From positions 310,001-374,000 of the forward strand of contig NZ_CP010827.1 of the NCBI RefSeq assembly GCF_000833575.1: DNA of 64,000 nt. Reading direction: 5' to 3'. The position numbers and the translations under genes were made by a program. Positions 9,046 to 16,859 of the stretch are shown here, piece after piece (positions within the stretch are counted from its first letter, which is position 1; each line of letters begins with the position of its first letter). The notes beneath the pieces are model-generated. The model saw only the letters and a list, made by a program, of their open reading frames with translations, was not told the origin of the DNA and ran no database searches. Source of the DNA: Corynebacterium singulare (lineage in GTDB: Bacteria; Actinomycetota; Actinomycetes; Mycobacteriales; Mycobacteriaceae).

Positions 9046-9417
9046 ATGAGCGACCTTAACCCGGCAGTTGCTGATCACCACAGCGAGACCTACCCGGAGT
9101 TCTCCGGCAAGATTCAGGACTCCTACATCGAGGGTTACGACCCCGTGTCCTACAGTGCACCGCACTCCTCCCTGCTGCGCGCCTCCACCTGGATCGGCAT
9201 GGGCCTGATTCTTTCCCTTCTTCCGGCCGCCGGCATCCTTATCTGGGGCCTCGGCACGTGGCAGTTCCCACAGGGCGTCGCCGGTGCTGACTACCAGCCG
9301 AACATCATCGTGGGTGCTATCTCCCTCGTTGTTATCGCTGTCCTGGCTTTCGGCACCATCCACTTCGGCCGCCGCTACTACCGCCAGTACCGCAAGGAAA
9401 CCGGCCGCATCAACTAG
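9046..9417 (+). CDS. Small membrane protein of the sdh operon
   Basis: 123 residues, start ATG after GAGAAAG. The N-terminal 45 residues are polar and Tyr-rich; two membrane helices follow (ASTWIGMGLILSLLPAAGIL near 48, IIVGAISLVVIAVLAFGTI near 87), ending in a basic tail (GRRYYRQYRKETGRIN). It sits 47 bases after sdhB and before a strong terminator, as a fourth operon member; an equivalent gene lies at this place in C. glutamicum. A role linked to succinate dehydrogenase is suggested only by position. Confidence 0.85.
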   Translation: MSDLNPAVADHHSETYPEFSGKIQDSYIEGYDPVSYSAPHSSLLRASTWIGMGLILSLLPAAGILIWGLGTWQFPQGVAGADYQPNIIVGAISLVVIAVLAFGTIHFGRRYYRQYRKETGRIN

Positions 9418-9462
9418 GCACCTCCTAGGACGTTGAACGCCTAAGTTTCTGTACTGCCGCAA

Positions 9463-9512
9463 CAACCCCCACCTCCAAACACATGGGAGACCATGTGAGG
9501 AGGTGGGGGTTG
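9463..9512 (+). terminator. Terminator of the sdhCAB operon
   Basis: CAACCCCCACCTCC (9463-9476) pairs perfectly with GGAGGTGGGGGTTG (9499-9512), with an inner ACATGG/CCATGT stem in the loop. Long, GC-rich, without a clear T-run. Confidence 0.8.
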
Positions 9513-9637
9513 CTGGCGTTTCGGGCTAGGTGTGCGGGAGGGGATTTACAAAGAAGAAGGCAGGGAGCTGGGCGCTTGGCGACGTCAAAAGCTGCAATAA
9601 GCTTCGATCGATCACACTGTGCTGTTAACTGTACGCA

Positions 9638-9841
9638 CTAACGAGAAGTATCTTCGTGCTGCTTCCTCTTATCATTTTTGGATCCTACTAATGCAACCAT
9701 GAAAAGAATGGCAGATGCCGCCACCTGGGTTCCCGCTACCCATAGAAAATTCGTTAGGTCGATAACACCGAACGCGAGGAACCCTGCTGCAACTACTACG
9801 ATTCCGAGGGGAATTAGGGATCGAGACATTGGGACATACAT
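9638..9841 (-). CDS. Small two-helix membrane protein, unknown
   Basis: 67 residues from the ATG at 9841. That start is preferred over the longer frame because TTTAGGAG precedes it at good spacing. Two hydrophobic segments (SLIPLGIVVVAAGFLAFGVI and a second around FLWVAGTQVAASAILFMVAL) are followed by a charged tail (GSKNDKRKQHEDTSR). Base composition is lower in GC than the sdh and DUF445 neighbours. No family recognised. Confidence 0.65.
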   Translation of the reverse strand: MYVPMSRSLIPLGIVVVAAGFLAFGVIDLTNFLWVAGTQVAASAILFMVALVGSKNDKRKQHEDTSR

Positions 9842-10185
9842 TTTATTTGCTCCTAAACTGCCCCCGGTAACCCGTGTTATTGATCGTGAACAATTCATAA
9901 AATGAGCGTTTTGAGGGGCCTTGAATTAAAGCTATTTGTCCTTTCCGCGCACGTCAAGGGATAAGGAGAAATGTGCAAAAGTCAGCTTCGCTTATTTCTA
10001 GAATGGTTTCGCAAGTGTGTGCTAAGCAAGACCATCGCGTACTTCGCGGCTTATTGTATGGAAGGCTATGTGGCTTAACCTCCCTAATTCAGGGCGCCCT
10101 TTGTACCAACTAGTGTTGTTCAGTGGGATTGAAGATGACATGTGCCCATTCTTTTTAGCTTCTAAGACCCCAAGGAGAACCACCC
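9842..10185. promoter_or_regulatory. AT-rich intergenic region before the DUF445 gene
   Basis: 344 bases between divergent genes. The only candidate inside it is a 35-codon ORF at 9971-10078 (plus), listed separately. Immediately before 10186 lies AAGGAG at suitable spacing for the next gene. No convincing promoter pair could be assigned. Confidence 0.35.
9971..10078 (+). CDS. Doubtful 35-residue ORF
   Basis: ATG TGC AAA... to TAA at 10076-10078. The predicted peptide starts MCKSQLRLFLEWFRKCVLSK and has three Cys and many aromatics. AAGGAG lies upstream but only two bases from the ATG, too close for good initiation. Codon use is unlike the neighbours. It may be fortuitous. Confidence 0.2.
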   Translation: MCKSQLRLFLEWFRKCVLSKTIAYFAAYCMEGYVA

Positions 10186-11505
10186 ATGACGCACCGCGCA
10201 GACGCAGGGCTTGAGCCGACTCAGGAGACGTCGTTTGTGCCGCAGCCAGGAAACCAGGAGGCCCGTCGGGCGGACCTGCGCCGCTGGAAGGCGATTGCGC
10301 TGTCCTTCCTCATTGTGGCGGCAGTGATCTTTTTGGGGTGCTCGTGGTGGCAGGCGTCGGCAAGCGGGGCACCGGTGTGGGTAGGATACGTGCGCGCGGC
10401 GGCCGAGGCCGGCATGGTCGGTGGACTGGCGGACTGGTTTGCGGTCACCGCGCTGTTCCGCCGACCCATGGGCCTGCCCATCCCGCACACCGCGCTGATT
10501 CCGAATAACAAGGACCGCGTGGGTGATGCGCTTAAGGACTTCGTGGAGGAGAACTTCCTCACCGCGGATGCGCTCAGCGCCAAGGTGCGGGAGGCCGAGA
10601 TTCCGCTGTGGCTGGCGCGCCAGGGTGTGGAGCCCGGTAAGGCGGAGGAGGTCTCCGCGTGGATTGGGCAGCGCGCTGCCAGCGTGGTGTCGGATTTGGA
10701 TGCAGCTGAGGCAGAGCACTTTATCAAGACCCAAGTCATGGACCGTCTCGCTGAACCGGAGTGGGGACCGCCGCTGGGCAGGCTGTTGGAAGGCTACATC
10801 GCGGACGGCAAGGCGCGTCCGCTGGAGGATGACCTCATTGAGTGGGCACACGGAAAAATCCTGGGCATGGAGGCCACCGTGGTCACGGCTATCGATGAGC
10901 GCATGCCTGGCTGGGCGCCGCGCTTTGCCCGAGAGATGGTAGGGGAGAAGGTCTATACCGAGCTCGTTGAATTTGCCAACGAGGTTCGCCACAACGGTAA
11001 CCACGAGGCCCGCCTGGCCATTCGTCGCAACCTGTCCAAGCTGGCCTCAGACCTGCAGTGGGATGAGGACATGCGCGGGCGCATCGAAGGCATCAAGCAG
11101 GAGATGCTGGCCTCTGACCAAGCGCAGCAGGCGCCGGCGGCCATGTGGCGCACGGTCTCAACCACGCTCATTGACCAGCTCAATGACCCAGAGTCCTTCC
11201 TGCGCCAGAAGATTACATCCAAGGTCAAGGAACTGGCGCACCGCTTGTTGGAGGATTCCGAGTTCCTGGCCCAAGCCAACGAGCTCGTGGACAAAGCCGC
11301 GCGCTATGCCGTGGAGAAGTTCGCGCCAGAAATCATCGCGATTATCCCGGAGACCATCAAGCGCTGGGATGCGGAGGAGGCCTCCCAGAATATTGAGCTC
11401 ATGGTGGGCAAGGACCTACAGTTCATTCGTCTCAACGGCACCGTGGTGGGTGCACTGGCTGGCTTGGTTATCTACACTGTTAATCACCTACTTTTTGGCA
11501 TCTAA
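10186..11505 (+). CDS. DUF445 family membrane protein
   Basis: 439 residues. After a polar N-terminus a membrane helix (AIALSFLIVAAVIFLGCSWW, near residue 38) leads to the family signature AAAEAGMVGGLADWFAVTALFR (near 66-87) and GLPIPHTALIPNNKDRVGDAL. A long helical region and a C-terminal membrane helix (LNGTVVGALAGLVIYTVNHL) follow, as in the YjiN/YheB group. Function is unknown in the family; the two terminal helices would leave the helical middle on one side of the membrane. AAGGAG precedes the ATG. First of a run of four closely spaced genes. Confidence 0.9.
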   Translation: MTHRADAGLEPTQETSFVPQPGNQEARRADLRRWKAIALSFLIVAAVIFLGCSWWQASASGAPVWVGYVRAAAEAGMVGGLADWFAVTALFRRPMGLPIPHTALIPNNKDRVGDALKDFVEENFLTADALSAKVREAEIPLWLARQGVEPGKAEEVSAWIGQRAASVVSDLDAAEAEHFIKTQVMDRLAEPEWGPPLGRLLEGYIADGKARPLEDDLIEWAHGKILGMEATVVTAIDERMPGWAPRFAREMVGEKVYTELVEFANEVRHNGNHEARLAIRRNLSKLASDLQWDEDMRGRIEGIKQEMLASDQAQQAPAAMWRTVSTTLIDQLNDPESFLRQKITSKVKELAHRLLEDSEFLAQANELVDKAARYAVEKFAPEIIAIIPETIKRWDAEEASQNIELMVGKDLQFIRLNGTVVGALAGLVIYTVNHLLFGI

Positions 11506-11520
11506 CAAGGAGTGACGACC

Positions 11521-11964
11521 ATGTCCGTATTTGACTCAATCAAGAATGCCGGTACTTCAGCTTTTGATGTGGCCAAAGACTTCGGTGGCCGCTTCAAGGA
11601 GGAACGCCAGAACCAAGCTCAGAGCGCTCAGGCAGACCGCATCGCCCGCGCCGCTGATGCGGCCGGCATGGGGGATGGCACCGCAAAGGAAGAGTCTTTC
11701 TTCGACCGCGTGACCTCCACCGCGAAGAACCTGGGTGAGTCCGTCTCCTCCGCGGCGCGTGAAACCCGTAACTCCGCGTCTTTCGAGAAGGCTCGAGAGG
11801 ATTTCACCACCGCTTTCAACGAGACCCGCGATGGTGTTGAGGAAGCCATCAACAACGCCAAGGACAAGCGCGCTGAGAGTCAGACGCCGCAGAGCCCGCG
11901 TAATCCCTATTCACCGAAACCGAATGACAACATCATTGACGGCGAAGTCGTTGACGAGAATTAA
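11521..11964 (+). CDS. Hydrophilic helical protein, unknown
   Basis: 147 residues from the ATG at 11521 (MSVFDSIKNAGTSAFDVAKD); AAGGAG is eight bases upstream, which rules out the in-frame GTG at 11512. Rich in Ala, Glu, Arg and Lys, with amphipathic heptad-like stretches (ARETRNSASFEKAREDFTTA) that suggest coiled coil, and a disordered Pro/Asn tail. Similar proteins are annotated in corynebacteria only as hypothetical. It starts 15 bases after the DUF445 gene, so it is probably co-transcribed. Confidence 0.8.
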   Translation: MSVFDSIKNAGTSAFDVAKDFGGRFKEERQNQAQSAQADRIARAADAAGMGDGTAKEESFFDRVTSTAKNLGESVSSAARETRNSASFEKAREDFTTAFNETRDGVEEAINNAKDKRAESQTPQSPRNPYSPKPNDNIIDGEVVDEN

Positions 11965-11967
11965 TTA

Positions 11968-12258
11968 ATGCACACTTTTCTTGACATTATTGCCTCGATA
12001 CCGCGCTACACCTTTATGGCGGTGTCTCTCTTCGCACTGCTGGGCGCTATCCTCGCCGCCATGACCCGTGAGGACGCCTTCCGTGCCGGGGATCGCCAGA
12101 ACAAGTGGGTCTGGGTAGGCCTGTTAGCCGGTTCAGCACTGCTGATGAACACGCCGCTGCCGTTTGTCAGATGGGTAGGTGCCATCATCACTGGCCTGTA
12201 CTGGTTTGATGTGCGCCCGCAGCTCAAGGCCATCATCAACGGCGATTACTCCTACTGA
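11968..12258 (+). CDS. DUF2516 family membrane protein
   Basis: 96 residues, three hydrophobic segments (YTFMAVSLFALLGAILAAM; WVGLLAGSALLMNTPLPF; WVGAIITGLYWFDVRPQL). The motif REDAFRAGDRQNKWVWVGLL and the ending YWFDVRPQLK are typical of this actinobacterial family. Function unknown. Three bases after the previous gene; its stop overlaps the next start (TGATG). Confidence 0.85.
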   Translation: MHTFLDIIASIPRYTFMAVSLFALLGAILAAMTREDAFRAGDRQNKWVWVGLLAGSALLMNTPLPFVRWVGAIITGLYWFDVRPQLKAIINGDYSY

Positions 12259-12698
12259 TGCGCGTTCTCCTTCAGGCTTCCCTTGAGGAGGTCCGTGCGC
12301 AGTCGCCTGGCCAGCGAGTGGTTGTTTCACCGCACCACGTTCTTGCGGCTGACAGGGCGGAGTACATCATCGCCGTGGCCGGCTATCCCACTGGGCGCCA
12401 CCACTCCCTGGTGAAAGCCGCGGAGGCACGTCTGGCTGTGCAATCCGGTGCGGCGGAGGTGTGGGTTGCGGTGGACGCCGCGCTTGGCGACGCCACCTCG
12501 CTCCTCTCCGAGCTTGTCACCCTCCGCGAAGCGTGCCCGCTTCCCGTGCGGCTTGGCCTCATCCTCCCCGCCGATGCCTCTTTGCCCTGTGCTGAGCTTG
12601 CCCGCGCTGCTGAGCAGGCGGGATATCAGTGCCTCGTCGTGTCACACGACGAGGAGCTTCCTCAGCTGGACTCCCAGCTACCCATGGAACGTTTCTGA
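12258..12698 (+). CDS. Short DeoC-like protein lacking the Schiff-base lysine
   Basis: 146 residues. The middle part (IIAVAGYPTGRHHSLVKAAEARLAVQSGAAEVWVAVD) resembles the deoxyribose-phosphate aldolase motif around FPxGxxxxxxKxxEaxxAvxxGAxEiDmV. The usual enzyme has about 220 residues and forms a Schiff base on a Lys in a later KTSTG motif; this protein stops before it and replaces the Asp of the IDMV motif region. It is therefore probably not an active aldolase. In C. glutamicum a deoC-annotated gene follows the DUF2516 gene. ATG overlaps the previous stop. Confident as a gene, modest about the relationship. Confidence 0.65.
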   Translation: MRVLLQASLEEVRAQSPGQRVVVSPHHVLAADRAEYIIAVAGYPTGRHHSLVKAAEARLAVQSGAAEVWVAVDAALGDATSLLSELVTLREACPLPVRLGLILPADASLPCAELARAAEQAGYQCLVVSHDEELPQLDSQLPMERF

Positions 12699-12720
12699 CA
12701 CTGAACGCTTCTGAACCAGG

Positions 12721-13521
12721 CTAGTTGGCGGGGGCGGTTGCTGGCGCAGGAGCCGTAGCAGCATCAAGTTCGCTCATCGGTACATTCTGGCCGACCATGG
12801 TGAGGGTGACCTCGCCAGCACCGACATCGACAGATTCGAAGGTGAGTTGCTGACCCGCCAGCTGCTCCGCCATACCCTCCGCTAAGGCATCAGAGATCGC
12901 CGTGGTGGCCTGCTCTGGAAGGTCGAAGCCGAACAGGGAGGCCTTCTCGGCGTTGATGGCGAGCTTGCCATCGCGGGCTTCGGGCTTGAGCGCGAGCTCC
13001 GCTAATCCGCCAGCAAATTCCACGGAGAGGTTATCTTCCGCATCGTGGGCAGTAATCCCCGTGACGACGAGGTTGCCTAGGGCGTCATAGCCGGACTGAT
13101 CCGCAATGGCCTTCTGGAAGCTGGCGAGCAGGAACTGATCCGGAACCGTGGTTGAGGCGCGCAGGGAGCCCGCCACCGGTTCCTTGGACAACGTCATGTC
13201 CTCCACGTGGACATCTGCCGCTGGCTGGCCGGTGATGTTGGTGCCCTCAATCTTCAGAGTGGACGGGGTCTTCATATCCATCTGCGGGATCTTGCCGTTG
13301 AGCATGCCAAAGATCATCGGGCTGGCGCCAAAGCTCACCTCTGGTTCTTCCGACGTCTCCACGCCTTGGTCCTTGGCGGACTGGACAAACTGGTCCTTCA
13401 TCTGGGTGCCCAGGAACCAGCGCAGTCCCAGTTCAGCTAGCAAAATGATGAGCAGGAGCGCTACCAGCACGCCGATGAAGATTTTCCAGGCCGTTGCGGC
13501 ACGAGATGTAGAAGAAGCCAT
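12721..13521 (-). CDS. LmeA-like (DUF2993) lipid-binding envelope protein
   Basis: 266 residues from the ATG at 13521 (MASSTSRAATAWKIFIGVLV). One N-terminal membrane anchor (residues about 11-35), then an extracytoplasmic domain with the DUF2993 pattern: SFGASPMIFGMLNGKIPQMDMKTPSTLKIEGTNI near 66-99 and LVVTGITAHDAEDNLSVEFA near 153. The tail is Ala/Pro-rich. In mycobacteria LmeA binds phospholipids and helps lipomannan elongation in the periplasm; whether this paralogue does so is inference. It starts 23 bases after the methyltransferase gene and is probably co-transcribed with it. Confidence 0.8.
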   Translation of the reverse strand: MASSTSRAATAWKIFIGVLVALLLIILLAELGLRWFLGTQMKDQFVQSAKDQGVETSEEPEVSFGASPMIFGMLNGKIPQMDMKTPSTLKIEGTNITGQPAADVHVEDMTLSKEPVAGSLRASTTVPDQFLLASFQKAIADQSGYDALGNLVVTGITAHDAEDNLSVEFAGGLAELALKPEARDGKLAINAEKASLFGFDLPEQATTAISDALAEGMAEQLAGQQLTFESVDVGAGEVTLTMVGQNVPMSELDAATAPAPATAPAN

Positions 13522-13544
13522 GACTACCAGTGTGGCGCATGGTC

Positions 13545-14345
13545 TTAAAGTCCGCCAACTACAACGTCCCAATCAACTGTGAGCACGTTATCTCGCAGGC
13601 GGCGGTGTACGGGATGGACCATATCCAAGCTTTGCCGGGCCATGCGCCACCGCACTCGCGGGCCATAGGGCGCCCAACCGGCTGCGCGATCCCAGGCGTC
13701 GTCAGCCGCCTGCAACAGCTCATGGATAGGCTCGCCGGGAACATTCTTATGGATCAGGATCTTGGGCAGCCGCTCCGCTAGATCGCTCGGTCGCTCCACA
13801 TCGAAGGGATCCCAGGCGAGGGTAAGTGTGCGGGGACCGGAGGCGTCGAGAAGCACCCAGGCGGCCCTGCGACCCAACTCGTCGCAGGTTCCTTCCACGA
13901 AGAATCCGCCGGGCGCTAGGCGGGAGGTCACCGTGTCCCAGGCCTTCTCAACCTGGTCCACGTCGTATTGGCGCAGCACGTTGAAGGCGCGCACGAGCTG
14001 CGGACGGTAGCCTGCCAGCTCGAATCCGCCGAGCTCAAATGTCACTCCATCACGTGGTGGCAGGACGCGCTCGGGGGAAATCTCCAAACCCGTCACCCGG
14101 GTGCGCGGATTGATGCGGCGCAGCCAGCCTGCCCACTCCACCGTCGTGGTGTGGGAGGCGCCGTAGCCGACGTCGAGAGCCAGCGGCTCGTGCGTGGAGC
14201 GCAGCAGGGAAGAAATCTCTGGATGCGCGACCATCCAGCGGTCACAGCGGCGCAGGCGGTTGGGATTGGTCGTACCCCTGGTGATAACGCCAAAAGGCCG
14301 ACCAGCGCTTTCCTGCGCTCGCAGGTTATGCGCGTGATCGGCCAT
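13545..14345 (-). CDS. Class I SAM-dependent methyltransferase, substrate unknown
   Basis: 266 residues from the ATG at 14345 (MADHAHNLRAQESAGRPFG). Motif I for S-adenosylmethionine is LALDVGYGASHTTTVEWAGW (near residue 55), then an acidic loop (VTGLEISPERV) and the post-motif RAFNVLRQYD...GGFFVEGTCDE. Rossmann-fold methyltransferase; no target can be read from the sequence. The frame extends upstream to 14456 but overlaps the divergent region poorly and lacks homology, so the internal start is preferred. Followed by the LmeA-like gene. Confidence 0.85.
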   Translation of the reverse strand: MADHAHNLRAQESAGRPFGVITRGTTNPNRLRRCDRWMVAHPEISSLLRSTHEPLALDVGYGASHTTTVEWAGWLRRINPRTRVTGLEISPERVLPPRDGVTFELGGFELAGYRPQLVRAFNVLRQYDVDQVEKAWDTVTSRLAPGGFFVEGTCDELGRRAAWVLLDASGPRTLTLAWDPFDVERPSDLAERLPKILIHKNVPGEPIHELLQAADDAWDRAAGWAPYGPRVRWRMARQSLDMVHPVHRRLRDNVLTVDWDVVVGGL

Positions 14346-14370
14346 GACAGTAACGGAAGGTGTTACACGT

Positions 14371-14862
14371 TTAGAGGTTGTTGGAGATCCACTCTTCGGT
14401 GAGCTTGCCCTCGTTGGTGTAGAGCTCCTGCAGGGCCTCAGCCACCTTCGGCTCAATGGCAGCGCCCATCATCGGGATGTTGACGGATACCTCGGTGACG
14501 TAATCCAGAGCAGTGGTCTCGCCCTGGCCCTTGTAGGTGATGTCACCCTTGAAGTCGACCGGGGTGCCCTTGACGTCAGCGACGAAGGAGACGGACATCT
14601 GATCATCGACAACCTCGCCGATGGTCACGGTGCGCTTCTCCTTGAGGTCCTGGGAGACCATGGCGCGCACGGCCTCCGGCAGGAGGGAGGTCGGCAGAAT
14701 CTCGAAGAGCACGGCGGTGTTGCCGGTGAACTCGTGCACGGTGCCCGGTTCCGGGGACAGCTTAGCCACGATGAAGTCCCAGTATTCCTGGGTGGTCAGT
14801 GCCTTGTGCACCTTATCGATGGGCTGGTTGATGATAACGGTGTTTTCGCTACGGGTTGACAT
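14371..14862 (-). CDS. DUF2505 family protein (START-like fold)
   Basis: 163 residues. Begins MSTRSENTVIINQPIDKVHK, the pattern of SRPBCC/START-like lipid-binding folds, and ends with a long helix (MMGAAIEPKVAEALQELYTN) that closes the cavity. DUF2505 is widespread in actinobacteria without a known function. Same direction as the two genes that follow it (25 bases to the methyltransferase), so these three may form an operon; divergent from murB. Confidence 0.85.
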   Translation of the reverse strand: MSTRSENTVIINQPIDKVHKALTTQEYWDFIVAKLSPEPGTVHEFTGNTAVLFEILPTSLLPEAVRAMVSQDLKEKRTVTIGEVVDDQMSVSFVADVKGTPVDFKGDITYKGQGETTALDYVTEVSVNIPMMGAAIEPKVAEALQELYTNEGKLTEEWISNNL

Positions 14863-14901
14863 GAGTTACAGACTACCTTGGTAGACGTGCTAGATAAATT
14901 C

Positions 14902-16023
14902 ATGACCCTCGCTGAACTGGACGGTGTCACTCTCGATTCCGAGACCACCTTTGCTGATCTCACCACCTTGCGCATTGGTGGCGCCCCGCTGGTGACGGTG
15001 CGTTGTGCCAGTGCGGAAGCGGCAATTGCAGCGTTGGCCGCGCTTGACGACGCCTCCCAGGACTACCTCGTCGTCGGTGGCGGCTCCAACCTCGTCGTGG
15101 CCGAAGGCCAGCTCGACGTCGTCGTGGTCATCCTCGATTTCGATGCCATCGACGCCTCCGTGGCGGATGGACTCCTCCGTGCTGATGCCGGCGCGGTGTG
15201 GGATGACGTCGTGGCCTTGTCCGTGGAGTGTGGTTTGGGTGGCATCGAGTGCCTCTCCGGTATCCCGGGCAATGCCGGTGCGGTGCCGGTGCAGAACGTG
15301 GGCGCATACGGTGCCGAGACATCTGACGTCCTCACCCAGGTCTACCTCTATGAGCGTGCTACCCGCACCGCATCGTGGGTGCCGGCTGAAGAACTAGAGC
15401 TGGCCTATCGTTACTCCAACCTGAAGTTCACCGGACGTGGAGTGGTGCTGGCCATTGAGCTCCAGCTGACCACCGACGGCCTGTCAAGGCCCCTGCGCTT
15501 TGGTCAGCTCACCCAGAACCCCGGTGAGCGCCGCCCCGTGGCCGAGGTCCGCGAGGACGTACTGAAGCTGCGCCGCGGCAAAGGTATGGTGCTCGACCCA
15601 GAAGATCACGACACCTGGTCAGCCGGTTCCTTCTTTACCAACCCCATTGTGGAACCGAAGCTCGCCGATTCCATCCAAGAAGCCGTCCGCGCCGCCCGCG
15701 GCGATGAGGATGCGGACCGCATGCCCCGACACGTGGTGGGTGGGACCACCGCGTCGGGAGGGGACGCCGCGTCAGGAGAAGGAAAGGAAAAACTCTCCGC
15801 CGCCTGGCTTATCGAGCGCGCCGGTTTTGCCAAGGGCTACCCGGGCGAAGAGTCCGGTGCACGCGCAACGCTGTCCACCAAACACACCCTGGCCCTGACC
15901 AACCGCGGTGCGGCCACTGCAGACGATATTGTCGCGCTGGCCCGCGAGATTCGCGCCGGGGTTCAGAAGGCCTTCGGAGTAACGCTGGAGCCAGAACCCA
16001 TCTGGCTAGGGGTAGAAATATAA
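14902..16023 (+). CDS. murB: UDP-N-acetylenolpyruvoylglucosamine reductase
   Basis: About 373 residues from the ATG at 14902 (MTLAELDGVTLDSETTFADL); an upstream in-frame TTG at 14878 would add eight residues. No clear ribosome site serves either start; TAGATA just before the ATG could be a -10 box for a leaderless message. Family motifs: TTLRIGGAPL (near 21), LVVGGGSNLVVAEG (near 60), GIECLSGIPGNAGAVPVQNVGAYGAE (near 113, FAD and NADPH site), SAGSFFTNPIV (near 241, catalytic Ser) and the C-terminal Glu region. It reduces UDP-GlcNAc-enolpyruvate to UDP-MurNAc for peptidoglycan. A Gly/Ala-rich insertion around residues 270-295 (GGTTASGGDAASGEG) is unusual. Confidence 0.92.
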   Translation: MTLAELDGVTLDSETTFADLTTLRIGGAPLVTVRCASAEAAIAALAALDDASQDYLVVGGGSNLVVAEGQLDVVVVILDFDAIDASVADGLLRADAGAVWDDVVALSVECGLGGIECLSGIPGNAGAVPVQNVGAYGAETSDVLTQVYLYERATRTASWVPAEELELAYRYSNLKFTGRGVVLAIELQLTTDGLSRPLRFGQLTQNPGERRPVAEVREDVLKLRRGKGMVLDPEDHDTWSAGSFFTNPIVEPKLADSIQEAVRAARGDEDADRMPRHVVGGTTASGGDAASGEGKEKLSAAWLIERAGFAKGYPGEESGARATLSTKHTLALTNRGAATADDIVALAREIRAGVQKAFGVTLEPEPIWLGVEI

Positions 16024-16097
16024 GTACGAAATATTTAAAATAGCGTTGAATTGCTAACTCGCCGCCGCAAACACTAGGTGCCCAGAAAGGACAAAAC

Positions 16098-16295
16098 ATG
16101 TACATCCCCAAAGACGTTCTCTTCGCCATCCTTCTCTTTGTCTCGGCCCTTCTCTGTGCGGTGGCGATCCTGTTAGTCCCAGGCCTGTTTGCGGAGTTCA
16201 GTGCAGCGCGCTGCACTTTGATGGCGAGTGTCTTGGGGCTCGGCGTCGCAGGGCTGTTCTTCGCCCGTACCCAGATCCGACGCCTTGAGCACTAG
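16098..16295 (+). CDS. Small two-helix membrane protein
   Basis: 65 residues with a good ribosome site (AAAGGACAAAAC before the ATG). Two membrane segments (DVLFAILLFVSALLCAVAIL and the segment ending LGLGVAGLFFA) and a short basic end (RTQIRRLEH). No recognised family. Convergent with luxS three bases away. Confidence 0.7.
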   Translation: MYIPKDVLFAILLFVSALLCAVAILLVPGLFAEFSAARCTLMASVLGLGVAGLFFARTQIRRLEH

Positions 16296-16298
16296 CGC

Positions 16299-16775
16299 TT
16301 AGGCCATGACGTTGAGCCACTCATCCTTCGCCGCGAGGAAATCGCGCGCAGCCTCCTGCGCGCCCTCGAGGGAGTGGTGGGCGCCCCACCCGCACTGCAC
16401 CTCGTTGGCGGCGGGAACCTCGGTTGCGTTGAGGATGTCGTTGAGCGCGCCCTCGACCGCGCGGAGCAGCTCATCCTGCTCCATGCCGTTGGTGATGGCG
16501 TAGAAGCCGGTGCGGCAACCCATCGGGGCAAAGCCAATGAGCTTATCGGTGTAGTTGCGCATGTAGTTGGCCATCATGTGCTCAACCGAGTGCAGCGCCT
16601 CCGTGCCGAGGTGCGCCTTGTTTGGCTGGCAGAAGCGCAGGTCATACTTGATAATCTCGACCCCGCCGCCCAGGTCGGTGCGGTCGGCAACGCGGATATA
16701 GGGGGCGTCGACAAGCCGGTGGTCGAGCTCGAAAGACTTCACGTTGATCTTATTCTCGGCGTTGTTCTCAGTCAT
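16299..16775 (-). CDS. luxS: S-ribosylhomocysteine lyase
   Basis: 158 residues. Diagnostic LuxS motifs: FELDHRLVDAPYIR (residues about 15-28), the metal-binding HSVEHMMANYMRN (near 62), GFAPMGCRTGFY (near 81, catalytic Cys) and the third metal-ligand Cys in NEVQCGWGAHHSLEGA (near 128). It splits S-ribosylhomocysteine to homocysteine and the AI-2 precursor as part of the activated methyl cycle. No pfs, metE or lsr gene is nearby, so a detoxification/recycling role is at least as likely as signalling. Confidence 0.97.
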   Translation of the reverse strand: MTENNAENKINVKSFELDHRLVDAPYIRVADRTDLGGGVEIIKYDLRFCQPNKAHLGTEALHSVEHMMANYMRNYTDKLIGFAPMGCRTGFYAITNGMEQDELLRAVEGALNDILNATEVPAANEVQCGWGAHHSLEGAQEAARDFLAAKDEWLNVMA

Positions 16776-16859
16776 GCCTCCCCAGTGTAACTGCTATCCA
16801 GGTCTTGGCCAGAGTGTCCTGACCCTGAACGGATGCTGTACCGCATACGCTGGACAGAT

